A stretch of 64,000 nucleotides of DNA from Corylus avellana (lineage: Eukaryota > Streptophyta > Magnoliopsida > Fagales > Betulaceae), in NCBI RefSeq assembly GCF_901000735.1, contig NC_081546.1, positions 29,469,900-29,533,899 on the forward strand. Reading direction: 5' to 3'. Numbering within the stretch: the first letter of the stretch is position 1; every line of letters begins with the position of its first letter. The position numbers and the translations under genes were made by a program. Under the pieces are notes generated by a model. It made no database searches. It was not told where the DNA came from and was given only the letters and a program-made list of their open reading frames with translations. Shown here piece by piece: positions 10,636-22,589 of this stretch.

Positions 10636-12535
10636 AAAAAAAAAAAAAAACACACAGACAATTTGTGATTGGTCTGCGTCACAAGAAAATAGCATGGAAA
10701 CCTCTTAGAAATAAATAACTAAATTTATCATTTCTTCTTGGTTTACAAAGAGTTTGGCTTGGGACACATCTTATAATAAGATATAAAGAACACGTATCTC
10801 AATTTCAATTGAAACTGGACCCAAGTCAAATCGTCTTTGTGGTTTGGTCTTGCCTTCTTGGAAGGGGTAAATTCCATGAGTTCCATGAAATTTCAGCAGG
10901 AAACAAATCCTCAGCCAATTCATTAATGGTGAGGGGGGCTCTCAGCAATCAGGCCTAGAAAGAGCTGAACATGATGTGAGCTCCAGCAATGCATGTTTGT
11001 CCAGTTCCTCTTTCACTACATATAAACAAAGATAATGCCTATTGATTGATTTTCCATAATGAACAAAGTGATAAACAGATCAGCAGCAATCTTTTGGATC
11101 CATATCAAGGCAATCTCAGATCCTAGTCTTTTTCCTAATTAAAGAAATGTATGAGATCATGGGCATATCAAATATCACATGCATTTTTATATACCAAGAT
11201 TTTTATGACTTCCATGTGTCATATTATGAAGCAACCAACCATTTGAATCCTCCCACTATCGTTTTACCTTTCATAATCTCCATCTCACATGACTCAGGAT
11301 CATTGTCTTGTTCTATTAAGCTTTACAACACATTGAATATTAAATCGAAATGGAAGGTGAATCATAAGATAGGCTTTAAATTTAATATCTCTACTGTGAT
11401 ATCATGTTAAATCATTAATTATTTTAAAAGCCATGTCAGTAAAAAAATGTTGAATTCAATAATTTAATTGATGTTCTAAAATGCTTTTTTCTTGACATTA
11501 CTAAAGCATAATATGAGATCTTATATGGGGTTTTAGAGTAATTTTAGAAGTCCCTCTTGTGTTATTCTTGTGTCCCTCCAAAAATGATGTGTCTTTTAAA
11601 ATCACAATTTGGATCAAAATCTAATAATGATCAATCGCAAGCTTAATGATGATTTTAAGAGCCACATTATTCTTTGAGGTATACAAGACTGACTTGTACA
11701 AGGGAGGGCCCTAAACCACCTTCAAAAAAAAAAAAAAGAAAAAGACCAAAAAAAAAATTGAAAAAGAAAAACACTTTAGGGGGTTATTTTATCTTTTTAT
11801 CTCCAAAATTTTGGGAAAATAACAAAAAAATTAGAATTTTTTTTTCTTAGTAGTACCTTAACAAAAAATTCCAAACCAACCCCAATTCCCCCCCTAAATA
11901 ACATTTTTATCTTTGTCTGTCAATATATATATATAACCACACTCCCCTTCCCCCAAAAAAGAAAATAATAAAGAATAAGAGTATAATGCTCCTCTTGGGT
12001 AAGGATCTCCTATAATTTCAAAGAAATTGTAGATTTTTAAATTACCTAAATTTAGGCCATTTCTTGCATCAAACAGTTTGAAAAATGCTACATATTAAAA
12101 ATGTGGCATGTTACCTATGAAAATTAAGTATATTTTCATTAGATTTTTGCGATTTATGTTGTAGAAGAGCTTTGAGTCAAACTGTTTTTTGGTTTCCTAA
12201 AGAATAAATGTCTCTTCAAAAATAAAGAAGAAGCTTTTTGGGATGAGATTTTGTTCGGCTACCTTGGTAATATGCCATCTATTTTTAATAAGTAGTATTT
12301 TCCAAGTCATTCAATGCAAAAAAACGACCTGAATCACATAATTTTATAATTAGGGAATCTTGATCCATTCAATCTCACGGTCTGATTGCATTCATTCTAA
12401 TCAACCTAATTTATTAAATCGATATATGTTTTAATTTAGAGCTTGTCATTCACATATACTTTATTAATCCTATGCAAAAAGCCACGTATAAATCACATAC
12501 TTTAAAAACATATTTGTCAATTTAGATTAAAAGAA

Positions 12536-13776
12536 GGGAAAAATATAAAAAAAACCCTCCAAACTACCAGCCGTTTTCGATTTAGCCCCCTGATGTTTCA
12601 AAAGTCATAAAGTAGCCCCTAAACTACCAAACTGTTGCATTTTGGCCACTCCGTTAGTCAAAACCGTTAGTCTGGACGGAAACCATGAAACGACACCGTT
12701 TTATTAGGGTTAAATTACGAAAATGCCCTTGTGGGATTTTTTTTTTAATTTTTTAATTTTTTTTAAAGCAGGAGCAAAACGACGCCGTTTTTGCTTAGGG
12801 TAATAATTATATTTTGATTTTATTTGTTTAGTCTCTCCTTCTTCTTCACGCAGCCTCCTTCACCCTCACTTGGTCAAATTCTTCATTAAAAGATTTCTAA
12901 TACATGTAATTGAAATTGGAGGTGTAAGATGAAAATTAAGTTTGAAATCAAGACTTTTACTAACATGAACAACACAAAACGAAACAAATCTCAATAACCA
13001 AACTAAATAGCAGCAGCTTTCAACTTGTGCAAAAACCATCATTCTGCTAAAAGAACAAACAGGAAACAACTCTAAACCAAAATCTCTTACTCAAAAATAA
13101 ATAAATAAATTAAGTAAACCAAAATCTCCTCTTTTTTAGTACACCAATTCTGGCAGAGTTCTATATTCTCAACCCTTCTCTTAAATCTTCCTAATTTGCC
13201 CAAAACTATATTTTCTACAAAACATGCTCCTTCGTGTTTGGGTGCTTACCATATTTGAGCTTATTTCCATCTGGTTTTTTCATCTACAAAATAAACATAT
13301 ACATTCCAATTTCGATCGAAAAGACCTCAGCTTTCCCAAAGCTACTCCAAACACATACTCTGTTTTTCCGCACTTAGAAATCAATTGCAATTTCTTCCTC
13401 CATACTCTGTTTTTCCGCACTTCTAGTAGAAACACCATTTCCATTACTTGTCCCCTCTTCCTCCAAAAAACCTCCATCAAAACTCACATCCAAATTCTTC
13501 CGGGCTTCACAGCCAAAGATTAATGGGTATCGTTTTTCAACTATACTTAATTTTCATACATATTTGTCAGTACCATAATGGATTTTCTTGTTTATTGGAA
13601 TTTTCTCAGAGTTGGAATCGAACTTCCAAAAATTGAAGTACGATTTGAGCACCTAAATGTTGAAACAGAAGTTCATGAAGATTGAAGGAGGCTGCGTGAA
13701 GAAGAAGGAGAGACTAAACAAATAAAATCAAAATATAATTATTACCCTAAGCAAAAACGGCGCCGTTTTGCTCCTG

Positions 13777-13812
<36 letters not shown>

Positions 13813-14008
13813 CAAGGGCATTTTCGTAACTTAACTTTAATAAAACGGCGTCGTTTCGTGGTTTCCGTCCAGACTAACGGTTTTGACTAACGGAGTGGCC
13901 AAAATGCAACAGTTTGGTAGTTTGGGGGGCTACTTTATGACTTTTGAAACATCAGGGGGCTAAATCGAAAACGACTAGTAGTTTGGGAGGCTTTTTTATA
14001 TTTTTTCC
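12536..14008. mobile_element. Mutator-like non-autonomous element with inverted ends of about 330 bp
   Basis: The left arm (12536 to about 12863) and right arm (about 13683-14008) are long inverted repeats. They start GGGAAAAATATAAAA and end with its complement. Each arm contains an inward ACGACGCCGTTTT-type word. The site is duplicated as TAAAAGAA at 12528-12535 and 14010-14017; the ninth base outward differs. The empty site is seen intact at 7079-7088 in the other segment copy, which proves insertion. The interior of about 820 bases has no transposase and contains a short direct repeat of ATACTCTGTTTTTCCGCACTT. It may be captured sequence, but I do not recognise it. Confidence 0.85.
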
Positions 14009-14853
14009 ATAAAAGAATTTTATCCCGCTGTACAGAGAAAGATTGTCCTTTAAAGTTAAGTCCACGAGGCCGAGGAATATATGTGATTTAGAATTCTAAA
14101 TAGCAATGGGTAATGCTATACATCACTTCCATCCTCCCCTTCGAAGCCTAGCTATGTAACGTAATTTTCATGCCGCCATAGACTTCAAAGATAAAAGGAT
14201 GATAAATAGAATTACTCAGATCGCAAATAATAGAGCCAATGAGTTGTATCCATCACAAGCAAAACATCAAATAAATCATGCTAAAACAACCAAACAAAAA
14301 CGTCGAAAACATGTAGACATGAAGACGAGGAGCAGGGCCACGTGGCTCACCCTTGTTCGTTAGTACTCGGTTGGTGGTTGGTTGGCTTGGTTAGCTAGCT
14401 TCCCTAATCCCCTCTAGGCTGTAGCCCTCTTCCTCTTTCGATTCTCATATTAATTTTCTCACTTTTTAACCCAACCCCACCCAAAAATGAACCATATTGC
14501 AGAGAGAGAGAGAGAGAGAGAGAAAGGGGGCCGAAAATGATAAAGGGATGGGCCCTTTTTTGTCTGCCAACATCTTTCAATGATCTGCACTACTGTAACT
14601 GTTTGTTTTCTCTTCCTACTTGTACATAAAGTATAATTTTTTTTTTTTTCAATCAAAACAGTTCTTTAAGGTATCTTTTCTTGATCTTCATCATGTGGGT
14701 ACTGTTTCTTGTTTGCTTCAGCCAGCGTGAGAAGGAGGCACAAAATTAAACATGTATCAAAATAAAAGATGACGAATTTAATCTACCAAAAAAGTCCTGT
14801 TTTGTTTTTTTTTCCTTGTTTTCTCTTCTGAATTCTTTGGGTTGCTAGCTACA

Positions 14854-15786
14854 ATGGCTGGAATGCTTCCTGGAGTGGAATGTGCTCGAAGGAGACGTTT
14901 CCATCAGAGTGGAGCTTCCTCGGATTCACCAAACATGGCTGCGCATGGTGGTACAAGGCGGTTGTCTTTCTGCTTATACACAAGCAACCATGAATCCCAT
15001 CATACCTCTGCCTCTTCTCAGGTACATACATGATCTGTCTCTCTCTTTATCTCTCAAAATTTCTTTCTTTTTTTGGTGAAAACCATAATATATATAACTA
15101 ATATCATTGAAAACAAAAACAGCAAAGAAGTTTATTAAACCAGGTAGACCAGAATGAGAAGCTTGAAGTGGTAGCCAGAGAAGCCAAGGAAAGACTAGAT
15201 GAAAGGTTGAAAACACAAAGAAAACCAGCAGCTAAAAGGTACATGTATTATGAGTTGGGCGCAAAATTGATTTCATAACAAAAAAATACTATTTAGTAGA
15301 TTGTTATATTGATTGTTATACAATTGAGATGATGTGACAGTAATAATCAGTCGGTGATTAATGCTGTTTTTTACTGCAAGGTTAATATATGACAATATTG
15401 CTCTTTGAGAATCCTCAACCCCCGTAGTAACTTATTTTAATGTTTATTTTGTTTTGTGTTTCTCTTATAATTTGACATATATATATATATTGGGAAACAG
15501 CAAAGAGAGGTTGACGTGTGTGAAGGGCAGATCTGTGGTGCTAGGGGAGTTGCACACAGAGGTGTTTGGATCTAAGAAGGGTGGCTCAAGAAGGTTCAGC
15601 TGGAGCAAGTTGAGCTGGAAGGCGTCGGACCAAGATGAGTGCGCCGTTTGCCTGGAACAGTTCAAGGCCGGTGAGACCCTGGTGCACCTGCCCTGTGCAC
15701 ACCGGTTCCATGTGAGGTGTTTGGTGCCATGGCTAGAGAACAATGTCCATTGCCCTTGCTGCAGAATGGGGATTATCTCCCAGTAA
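14854..15786 (+). CDS. RING-H2 zinc finger protein, probable E3 ubiquitin ligase (copy 2, likely allele)
   Basis: Exons 14854-15021, 15123-15238 and 15501-15786 have the same exon lengths as the copy at 7918 and also give 189 residues. All eight RING ligands are present. The only protein difference seen is Val for Ala in the block GRS-V-VLGE of exon 3. Introns and flanks differ by a few bases, including the (TA)n run just before the exon 3 acceptor. A 1.47-kb Mutator-like element sits about 850 bases upstream of this copy and is absent from the other. Expression could therefore differ between the copies. Because the surrounding 5-7 kb are collinear across a 100-N gap, I read this as the second allele rather than a second locus. 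Confidence 0.88.
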
Positions 15787-17082
15787 TTCTCTTTTCTTGC
15801 TGATGCGTCATGTTTTTGTCTAAAGAGAAATTTGGATAGATATATATTTGGTAAATCTTATATTACCCTCGTTTTAGTTTGTGTATATTGAAACTTATTG
15901 GTTAATTATAGGCTATAATTTTGGGTTACAATCTGGGAAATGTTTGCATGAAGCTATTGCTTTTCCAACTTGATGTTTTGTGTTTTGAGTTTTGCAACTT
16001 GTGGTCGCGTGTCGGGTTCGAGTCTGTTGAAGTATGGGCATAAAATTATATATGTTAGTTAACCATAAGCCAACTTATTTAATTCCCTCGACCATAACTA
16101 GCCAATTTCTTGTTGGATTTGTATCAAATTCATGATTCATGTCAGAAATTTCAAGTCGAACTCTTCAATCCTAACCCACTAATTTCAAGTTTGATTCATA
16201 TTAAATTTGCGAGTCATATCAAAAATTATCAGGCTTTTTTCTAGTCCAATGAAACTTAACTCTATAAGATTTGAGCTCTAATAGATAGTACCACATGCAG
16301 GGAATGATGTCAGAGATAAACAGATGGTGTTCTTTCTATCCTCAAATATTGCATGATAATAGACAAGAACATATACTTGCTGTACAAGACTTATACTGAT
16401 TCTTTGTAGAAGCAAGTGGTCCTGATTGCCTCAAAGATTACTTTCGGTCTATTCATTTGTCCCACATTGAAAACTCAAGTTCAAAATAATGCACCACTAT
16501 TGCCTGACAGTGGGCCATTGAAAATGAGAAACAATTATGGGCATGGTTTTCTGAATATCATGAACTGGAAAGTAGCAATTATTATAGCAGACTTTCTTCT
16601 GAATCAATTTGCTGGTGATAATCATCCAACTCCATTAAGGTTTTTGCAGCCTCCTAACATTTTCATATCAATTATCGTATTAGAGAGCTGCATTATTGTT
16701 AGTGATATAAAAAGTATGTCTATTATGCAGTATTAAATTAAGTCTAAATGTCATTTTCTGATAGTGGAAAGTCATCATCTGCCACTAATACATAAGGATC
16801 AACCCCATCTTAGTCTTTGATCTTTATGATATTTTGGATTAACAGTCTGTTTGATTATACAATTTCACAGGTTAGAAGTGTAATTTTGAACAAAATTATA
16901 GATAGTGTATCATTTGATAATGCGTTATTAAAAAAATTGTGACTTTTAGAAAGAAAAAAAAAAAAGAAAAAAAAGTTACTTTACTTAGAAGCATGCGATT
17001 TTGAAGACTAGACTTTAAATCACGATTTTAAAGGTCAAATCGATATTTTACCAAACACTTAAATACATTTTTGAGTCCAAAG

Positions 17083-17180
17083 ATGTAGATCAATCAGCTG
17101 GGACCACGTCTAATGAAGTGGAGGTCACTAGTTCGAATCCCCCTCCCCCCTTTTGTGCGGACATGTCAAAAAAAAAAAAA
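17083..17180 (+). mobile_element. tRNA-derived SINE-like fragment (second segment copy)
   Basis: Same unit as at 10145, with the box-B-like AGTTCGAATCC at 17129-17139 and an A-rich tail. Confidence 0.5.
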
Positions 17181-17475
17181 ATTACGTTTTTGAAAATTTG
17201 TGCTTTCGAATACTATGTTTTAAAATCTTGCCCGTTTGAAACCGCAAATTCACACGGACCTTATCATCAGTAGTGAAATTGGGAATTGTGGATCAGGAAG
17301 AGGTGGAGACACATAATGGAGCAGATTTTACTTGAAGGATATATGGGGTCAAATTTTCTTCATGTTGGGAAGATTTATTTTTTAGGGAGTTTTTTTAATG
17401 AGACCATAATATAATATATTAAGACATCATTTAACCCAAAACTTTAGGTTAATAAATTTGGGCTCAATTATGTTA

Positions 17476-17656
17476 GAGGAGTGTTATAGAGCCAAACAAA
17501 TGAACTTAAAAAAAATTTCAAACTGATGTGGCAAGGGTTTTTAAATTAAAAAAAAAAATAAAATGCAATTCTCTCTCCCTTATCTGCCACTCACGGTCTG
17601 CCACGTTAGTTTAGAAATTTTTCTTGGTTCATTTGTTTGACTCCCTAACACTTCTC
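17476..17656. mobile_element. MITE of about 181 bp with inverted ends of about 30 bp
   Basis: The left end GAGGAGTGTTATAGAG followed by CAAACAAATGAAC matches the reversed right end GAGAAGTGTTAGGGAG followed by CAAACAAATGAAC. Further in, CTGATGTGGCA and TGCCACGTTAG are also inverted. The left flank is TTA, suggesting a TA-rich 3-bp target, but the duplication is not certain. A (TATTA)n run follows at 17657-17688. Confidence 0.65.
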
Positions 17657-17699
17657 ATTATATTATATTATATTATATTATATTATTTCACTAATCATT

Positions 17700-17785
17700 A
17701 TGTTCTTAAGGGGTAACTCAATCGGCTGAAAAATCACGTATCATGAAATGAAGGTCACTAATTCAAATCAGTCACTTTTATACTA
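17700..17785 (+). mobile_element. Second SINE-like tRNA head fragment
   Basis: A box-A-like TAACTCAATCGGCTGA is followed by a box-B-like GGTCACTAATTCAAATC about 30 bases on. It resembles the unit at 10145 but is more diverged and has no obvious A tail. Confidence 0.35.
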
Positions 17786-18339
17786 GAAGCTTCTTGTTTG
17801 ACCTTTATCCATCTCATTTGTCCCTAGTAGTGGTTAGTATATGAAGCTGAAATTTGAAAAGACGTTTGATTATTTGCCCCCGTGTCCCTCCTCTAGGATG
17901 ATATTACAAATGACACTTATTCAATTGCGTATAATTGAAGTAATTTGAGATAAGGTCCATCGAATTAAATTGATTTTGACATGTTGATATGTAAAGGTAG
18001 AGAATGGTAACAAAAGTAAGACCCACTCCGTTTGAATTAAAATTGAAGGTATTTGTTTTGCGATTAAGATTTAAAGTTGATATATCTAACGGTGTATATA
18101 AGGTCAAACGTTAACATTATTTATAAGATTTTAATGACTTAATCCACATAAATAACCTAATATAGAATTTTTAGGTAAGAAAATGAGTAAGACTACTCTC
18201 ACACTTATTTATTACATTTATTTAGGCAGGTTGACTTGATGTTTTTTAAGCGACTTTTCATTACTCACTCCAAAAAATAAAATAAAAAAGCCACTTAAAA
18301 CATTAATGTCAGCGGGTTTCGTCTCTTTTCTCTCTAGCT

Positions 18340-19623
18340 GCCAGAGAGAAAAGCAAAACCCTCCAGCCACATAGGGGAGGAGGGTTAGCCGTTTGACTGC
18401 CTCCCTCCTCCCATTGTCTTCTTCGCTTCGGTACTAATTATTTACTTGATGCCCTAGCCCCGGTGCCTCCTCTCTTCTCCTTCCTTGCCGCTCCTTTCCC
18501 CCTCAGTTTTCTCAGTTTTCTTCCCCCGCCTTCATTTTTTGCAGCGAGCTCCTTGGCCTTGTTTTGACTCTTTATGGGTTCCCCCCCCCCCCCAGATTTT
18601 GTCTGTGGTCGCCGCTGACCTGTGTTGCCGCTTCGCTGCCCGCTATTAGGGTTTTCTTTCATGCGTTCCCACCGCATCGAGCTCCCACGCCCCTTATGCG
18701 GCGGTTCCGGCCTGCACGGGTCCGGCTCCCTTCCGACTACCGTCTTCCAGCTTTGTGCTCCTTTTACCTTTTTTTTTTTTNNNNNNNNNNNNNNNNNNNN
18801 NNNNNNNNNNNNNNNNNNNNNNNNNNNNNNNNNNNNNNNNNNNNNNNNNNNNNNNNNNNNNNNNNNNNNNNNNNNNNNNNNNNNNNNNNNNNNNNNNNNN
18901 NNNNNNNNNNNNNNNNNNNNNNNNNNNNNNNNNNNNNNNNNNNNNNNNNNNNNNNNNNNNNNNNNNNNNNNNNNNNNNNNNNNNNNNNNNGTGATTGTTT
19001 TCAAGTCTTGCTTTGCCAGTCTTCTCCACGCCTGTTCGCCGCCCACCATCCACTACTGGGCCTTTCGACGTGTCCTCGCCGCGATGAGCTTCTAACGCCC
19101 CTCCGATTTTTAGTTCCCGACGTGTGCGTGATCAAAGTGTGCCGTTTCTTTTCTTGTTTGATTTCCCTGTTTTGTTACTTCTTTAAGATATATTTGTGTT
19201 TTGACATGTGTTTTTTTACCTGTATTGTTTAATTTCCCTGTTTTGTTCGACTTGTAATAATGCTCTTTCCTCTCTCACTCAATATATGTCGCATTCGAGT
19301 TAATTAGTTTTGGTCCAAACCTTTGGGTTGTGGATGTGATCATTATCCTGGCCTTCGGGTTGAGAAAGAGTTTCGGCATGAGTCTTTCCAAGGTCGAGGA
19401 ATAATTGTTATCCATGCATTTGGTTGAATCAGTCAGTCACAGATCTAGTATTAAATCTGCTTTTAGTCATGGGTTGGCGGATTGGTCTCGAATCTTGTAC
19501 TGAGCTTGGTAATCTTGTAATTGTATGCTATAGTTGCTTCATAGCATGTAAAAACTTTATGCTCGTGGTATTATTGAATGAAATGTTATGTTTTTCTAAA
19601 AATAAAAAAAAAATAAAAAAAAC
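18340..19623 (+). mobile_element. Candidate non-LTR retroelement remnant with an A-rich tail
   Basis: This is a C/T- and GC-rich stretch unlike its AT-rich surroundings. It is interrupted by a 210-N gap (18781-18990) flanked by poly-T. It ends with TGAATGAAATG and an A-rich tail at about 19603-19622. The ending resembles that of the segment at 34570-35322. Apparent long frames here run through the N gap and are not evidence of coding. No reverse transcriptase motif is visible. Classification is uncertain. Confidence 0.3.
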
Positions 19624-20086
19624 ACTGACGTCAGCCAGTGTGAAAGGTGGCATTATTCTAAAAAAAAAAAAAAAAAAAAAAGAAAGAAGAAGAAGAAGAA
19701 GAAAGACCCAACTAGACTGGGCCAAGACCATCTTAAGGCTCACACGGTCACACCGACCCCAGCCCAAATATTGCCAGAGGAGAACCAAACAAAACGACAT
19801 CGTCTTAGCTGATCCAATTATTGGTGGCCAGCTTGTTTTAGCTTTTGACACCCCCTCCCTGCAACGGCTATTTTCTAGTGACCGTTTAGAGCAACCCCAA
19901 ATTCAAAATCTGAAAGCAACTCCTACACACCACCGTAAACACACTGAAAATCCTCCATATCCTTCAATTACAAATACTCAGAAAACCCGAAAATTAACAG
20001 AAAAAAAAAATCCAAAAGAAAAAAGAAATTTCCAAGGAATTCAAATCCCAGCTCAAAAATCTCCAATCTTTGTTTCAGCAGCGAAA

Positions 20087-22589
20087 ATGGTTTACTCGTA
20101 CACACCCACATACTACTCCACACTTCATGACTCAATCACCACTCTGTGCAAGACCATCCTGCCATTCGGCCTCAAGAAGCGGCGCTTGCCGGCTTCCGAT
20201 CAAAAGCTCTCGAAGCTGCAGTCGGATAATCTGAAATGGCAACAGGATTCTTTCCACCAGATGCTGAACCTGATGGGTCTACACAAAGAAGGAATTTTGG
20301 CTGAGACTGAGGTTTCGGCTTTCCGGACGCATTTGCTCGAGACCCTTATCGCTTCTCCCGTGGAGCACGAGCAGCCGAGTATGTTAAGAGATAAGTTGCT
20401 GTTCTTGCAGGTAAATTTGTTACCTACCTCTTCTGGTTCTTGAGAAAAATCAAATTCCATTGCTTAGAACCTGAATTAGCTTAAGATCCATTCATTCTGA
20501 AACTAATTCCACCATTAGGCTTTCTATTCAGCTTAAGATTTAAAATTTACATTTTTCTCAGTAACCAAACGGGTTTATATTGAATATGTAAGATTCCTTC
20601 TCTTCTTCCAGGAGCTCCTGTACGCGAAGTGTATCTCCTCAGAGGACTACCATGCTTCAAAGAGGCCATTGTTGCAGAGACTGGCGGTTCAAGGAGCAGA
20701 GATTGAGGCTAGAGATGTAATTGTTGCTGGGCCAAGAGACCCAAAAGAGAACGCAGAAGAAGAATGGTCTGTGATTGACTTAAAGGATGAGAAATGCTTG
20801 CAAAGTAAAGAGAACTCGAATTCGAAGAACAAATCGAAGCACGGCTCAGCAGTGAAGCAGATCAAAGGAGCAGCCTCAGTTTTCGGGTTTTACAAGCCCG
20901 GAAAGAACAAAGAAGAGAAGAGCATATTTGAAACTTCCACTCCCTCTGCTAAACATGAAATGCGGTATTCCAGAGAAAACCCATTTTGGGATAGCCATTT
21001 GAAGCATAAAGAAAGCGAAACAAGCTCAATTCTAATGCCAGAAAGCTTGCCAGTGGAGTCCACGAAGAGGAAACCTTTTAGGACTCTGTTTCAGAGGGAA
21101 CAGAGAGAAGGACATGGAGGTGGTGATGGTGATCAAAATGATGGTGGTTCTGCGGAGAGAAGTGCAAAATCCGCAAAGAAGCAATGGGGTTTTGATGGGT
21201 TCAAGAAATGGAAGAGAAGTGACTCAGATGATGAGACAGCTCCTCTCCCTCTCAATGAAAGATCAGACAGTGAGGCTTATATGCAGTCTGGCCGGCTTGT
21301 GGCGAGCCCTATTGGAGAGGGGCCGGACACCAAGCTGATCAAGAGGAAGTTGCATTCGGATGGTTCTCCTTCTGATTTCTTCATAGATAAGGTTCGGAAT
21401 TGCTGACTTGAGATTATTGTTTTTGTGTTATGTAATTGGACTAATTTGAAAGTTTGTGCTGTGAAATTTGTAATTTGGGTCGTTTTTGTATGTGAAGGTT
21501 TTAGGAGACAAGATAAAGAAGGAGCTGTCAAGAATCCAGACAGAGCTCTGCACCAAAAACCCCAATCTTCAATTCTCGTAAGCCTTCTTCTTTTGGTGCT
21601 GTGATGATAAGTTTTTGTCTTACAAATATGCTCACTTTCTGTTCTCATGCGACTTTATCAGGAATGATCAAATTGAAGCAATTTCCACCAAGCTTCCTGT
21701 CGACAAAGCTGAATTGAAAAAGTTCTTCCCCAAGTGAGGCAACTTCTCTTTTTCCATAGTGGTCCATTTTCTGTATTGCTGTGAAGAGTGTTTCTGTTCA
21801 TAATAATTACATCTATCTAAAGATGTTAAATAAATGAAGTTAAAACAAACCTAAGTTTAGAGTCCGTTAAAATTAGACTATAGTGGAGGATTGAGATCTG
21901 GTGTCGGTTTTTGAACCGGTGCAATACCTCTTATTTGGGCCATTCATTTGAAATGAACGACTCAAATTACGATAGCACATAAGAGAGTAAAAAGAAGAGT
22001 AACTGAATTATTAAACAACCCATTTGTCCAATCGGTCGTCATTGCGGTGGGCAAGCCATCTTTTTTCTCTCTCCTATAAGTTGTCACAATTTGGGTCGTT
22101 TAAATGAACAGTCCAAATAAGCATTATTGCTCGACTAGAAAATGGCAGCGGCAAGGCTTTAAAAAACTGTGTTATATATCATACATTAGATCATAGGGCT
22201 TTGCCACTATATGGGATCTTTCTCATTTCACCTTTGGATTGTTTTCCTGTGTTTGAAGATCATGGTGTGATCGGTATGGTGACGTTGTATTGGATGTAGT
22301 GAAGAAAGAATTCAAAGACCATGTTGGAGAGATGGAGAATATGCGAAATGCTGCCAAAGAGAGACATGGCAACTCAATGGGATGGACGACATTTGAAGAT
22401 GATGAGAACTGCCACCCCAATCTCTTTGCTCACCATGATAATAGTAGCAGCAAGGGCCTCCAAAATAATCCCTTCTTTCGTCATGACTCCACAGAAAGCA
22501 ATGGAAATAAGCTGAGATCTGAATCAGCTATTTTCCAAGGCCAGAACCCCTTCTGGTCTCCAAGGGCTGGCTCTTCTTTGCTGGGTTAG
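20087..22589 (+). CDS. Uncharacterised plant protein with three NPF motifs
   Basis: Five exons (20087-20410, 20612-21391, 21498-21577, 21662-21733, 22259-22589) join in frame to 528 residues. The N-terminus MVYSYTPTYYSTLHDSIT and CKTILPFGLKKRR are conserved in a plant family; I recall some members carrying the doubtful label cyclin-dependent kinase-like, but there is no kinase domain. The middle is Lys/Ser/Glu-rich and looks disordered. NPF-type motifs stand at 231 (ENPFWD), 489 (NNPFF) and 515 (QNPFW). In other proteins NPF binds EH domains of the endocytic machinery, so an adaptor role is a possible inference. The ATG at 20087 gives the conserved start; an in-frame ATG at 19424 lies upstream but would translate A-rich junk. 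No signal peptide or membrane segment. Convergent with the RING gene that ends at 23995. Confidence 0.85.

Larger units (their letters stand above)
10636..17474. repeat. Second copy of the RING-H2 segment, with a transposon insertion
   Basis: Collinear with 5220-10535. The coordinate offset is 5416 near the left side and 6936 after the insertion at 12536-14008. Substitutions are scattered through intergenic DNA, while the coding exons are almost identical. The match ends at 17474, opposite the last base before the first gap, so the overlap runs end to end. Confidence 0.9.

Noticed and set aside
18564..19232. Long frames across the 210-N gap
   Set aside because: They are open only because N codons carry no stops.
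19424..20086. In-frame N-terminal extension of the NPF-motif protein
   Set aside because: The extension translates an A-rich repeat tail and (AAG)n run; the conserved family start is at 20087.
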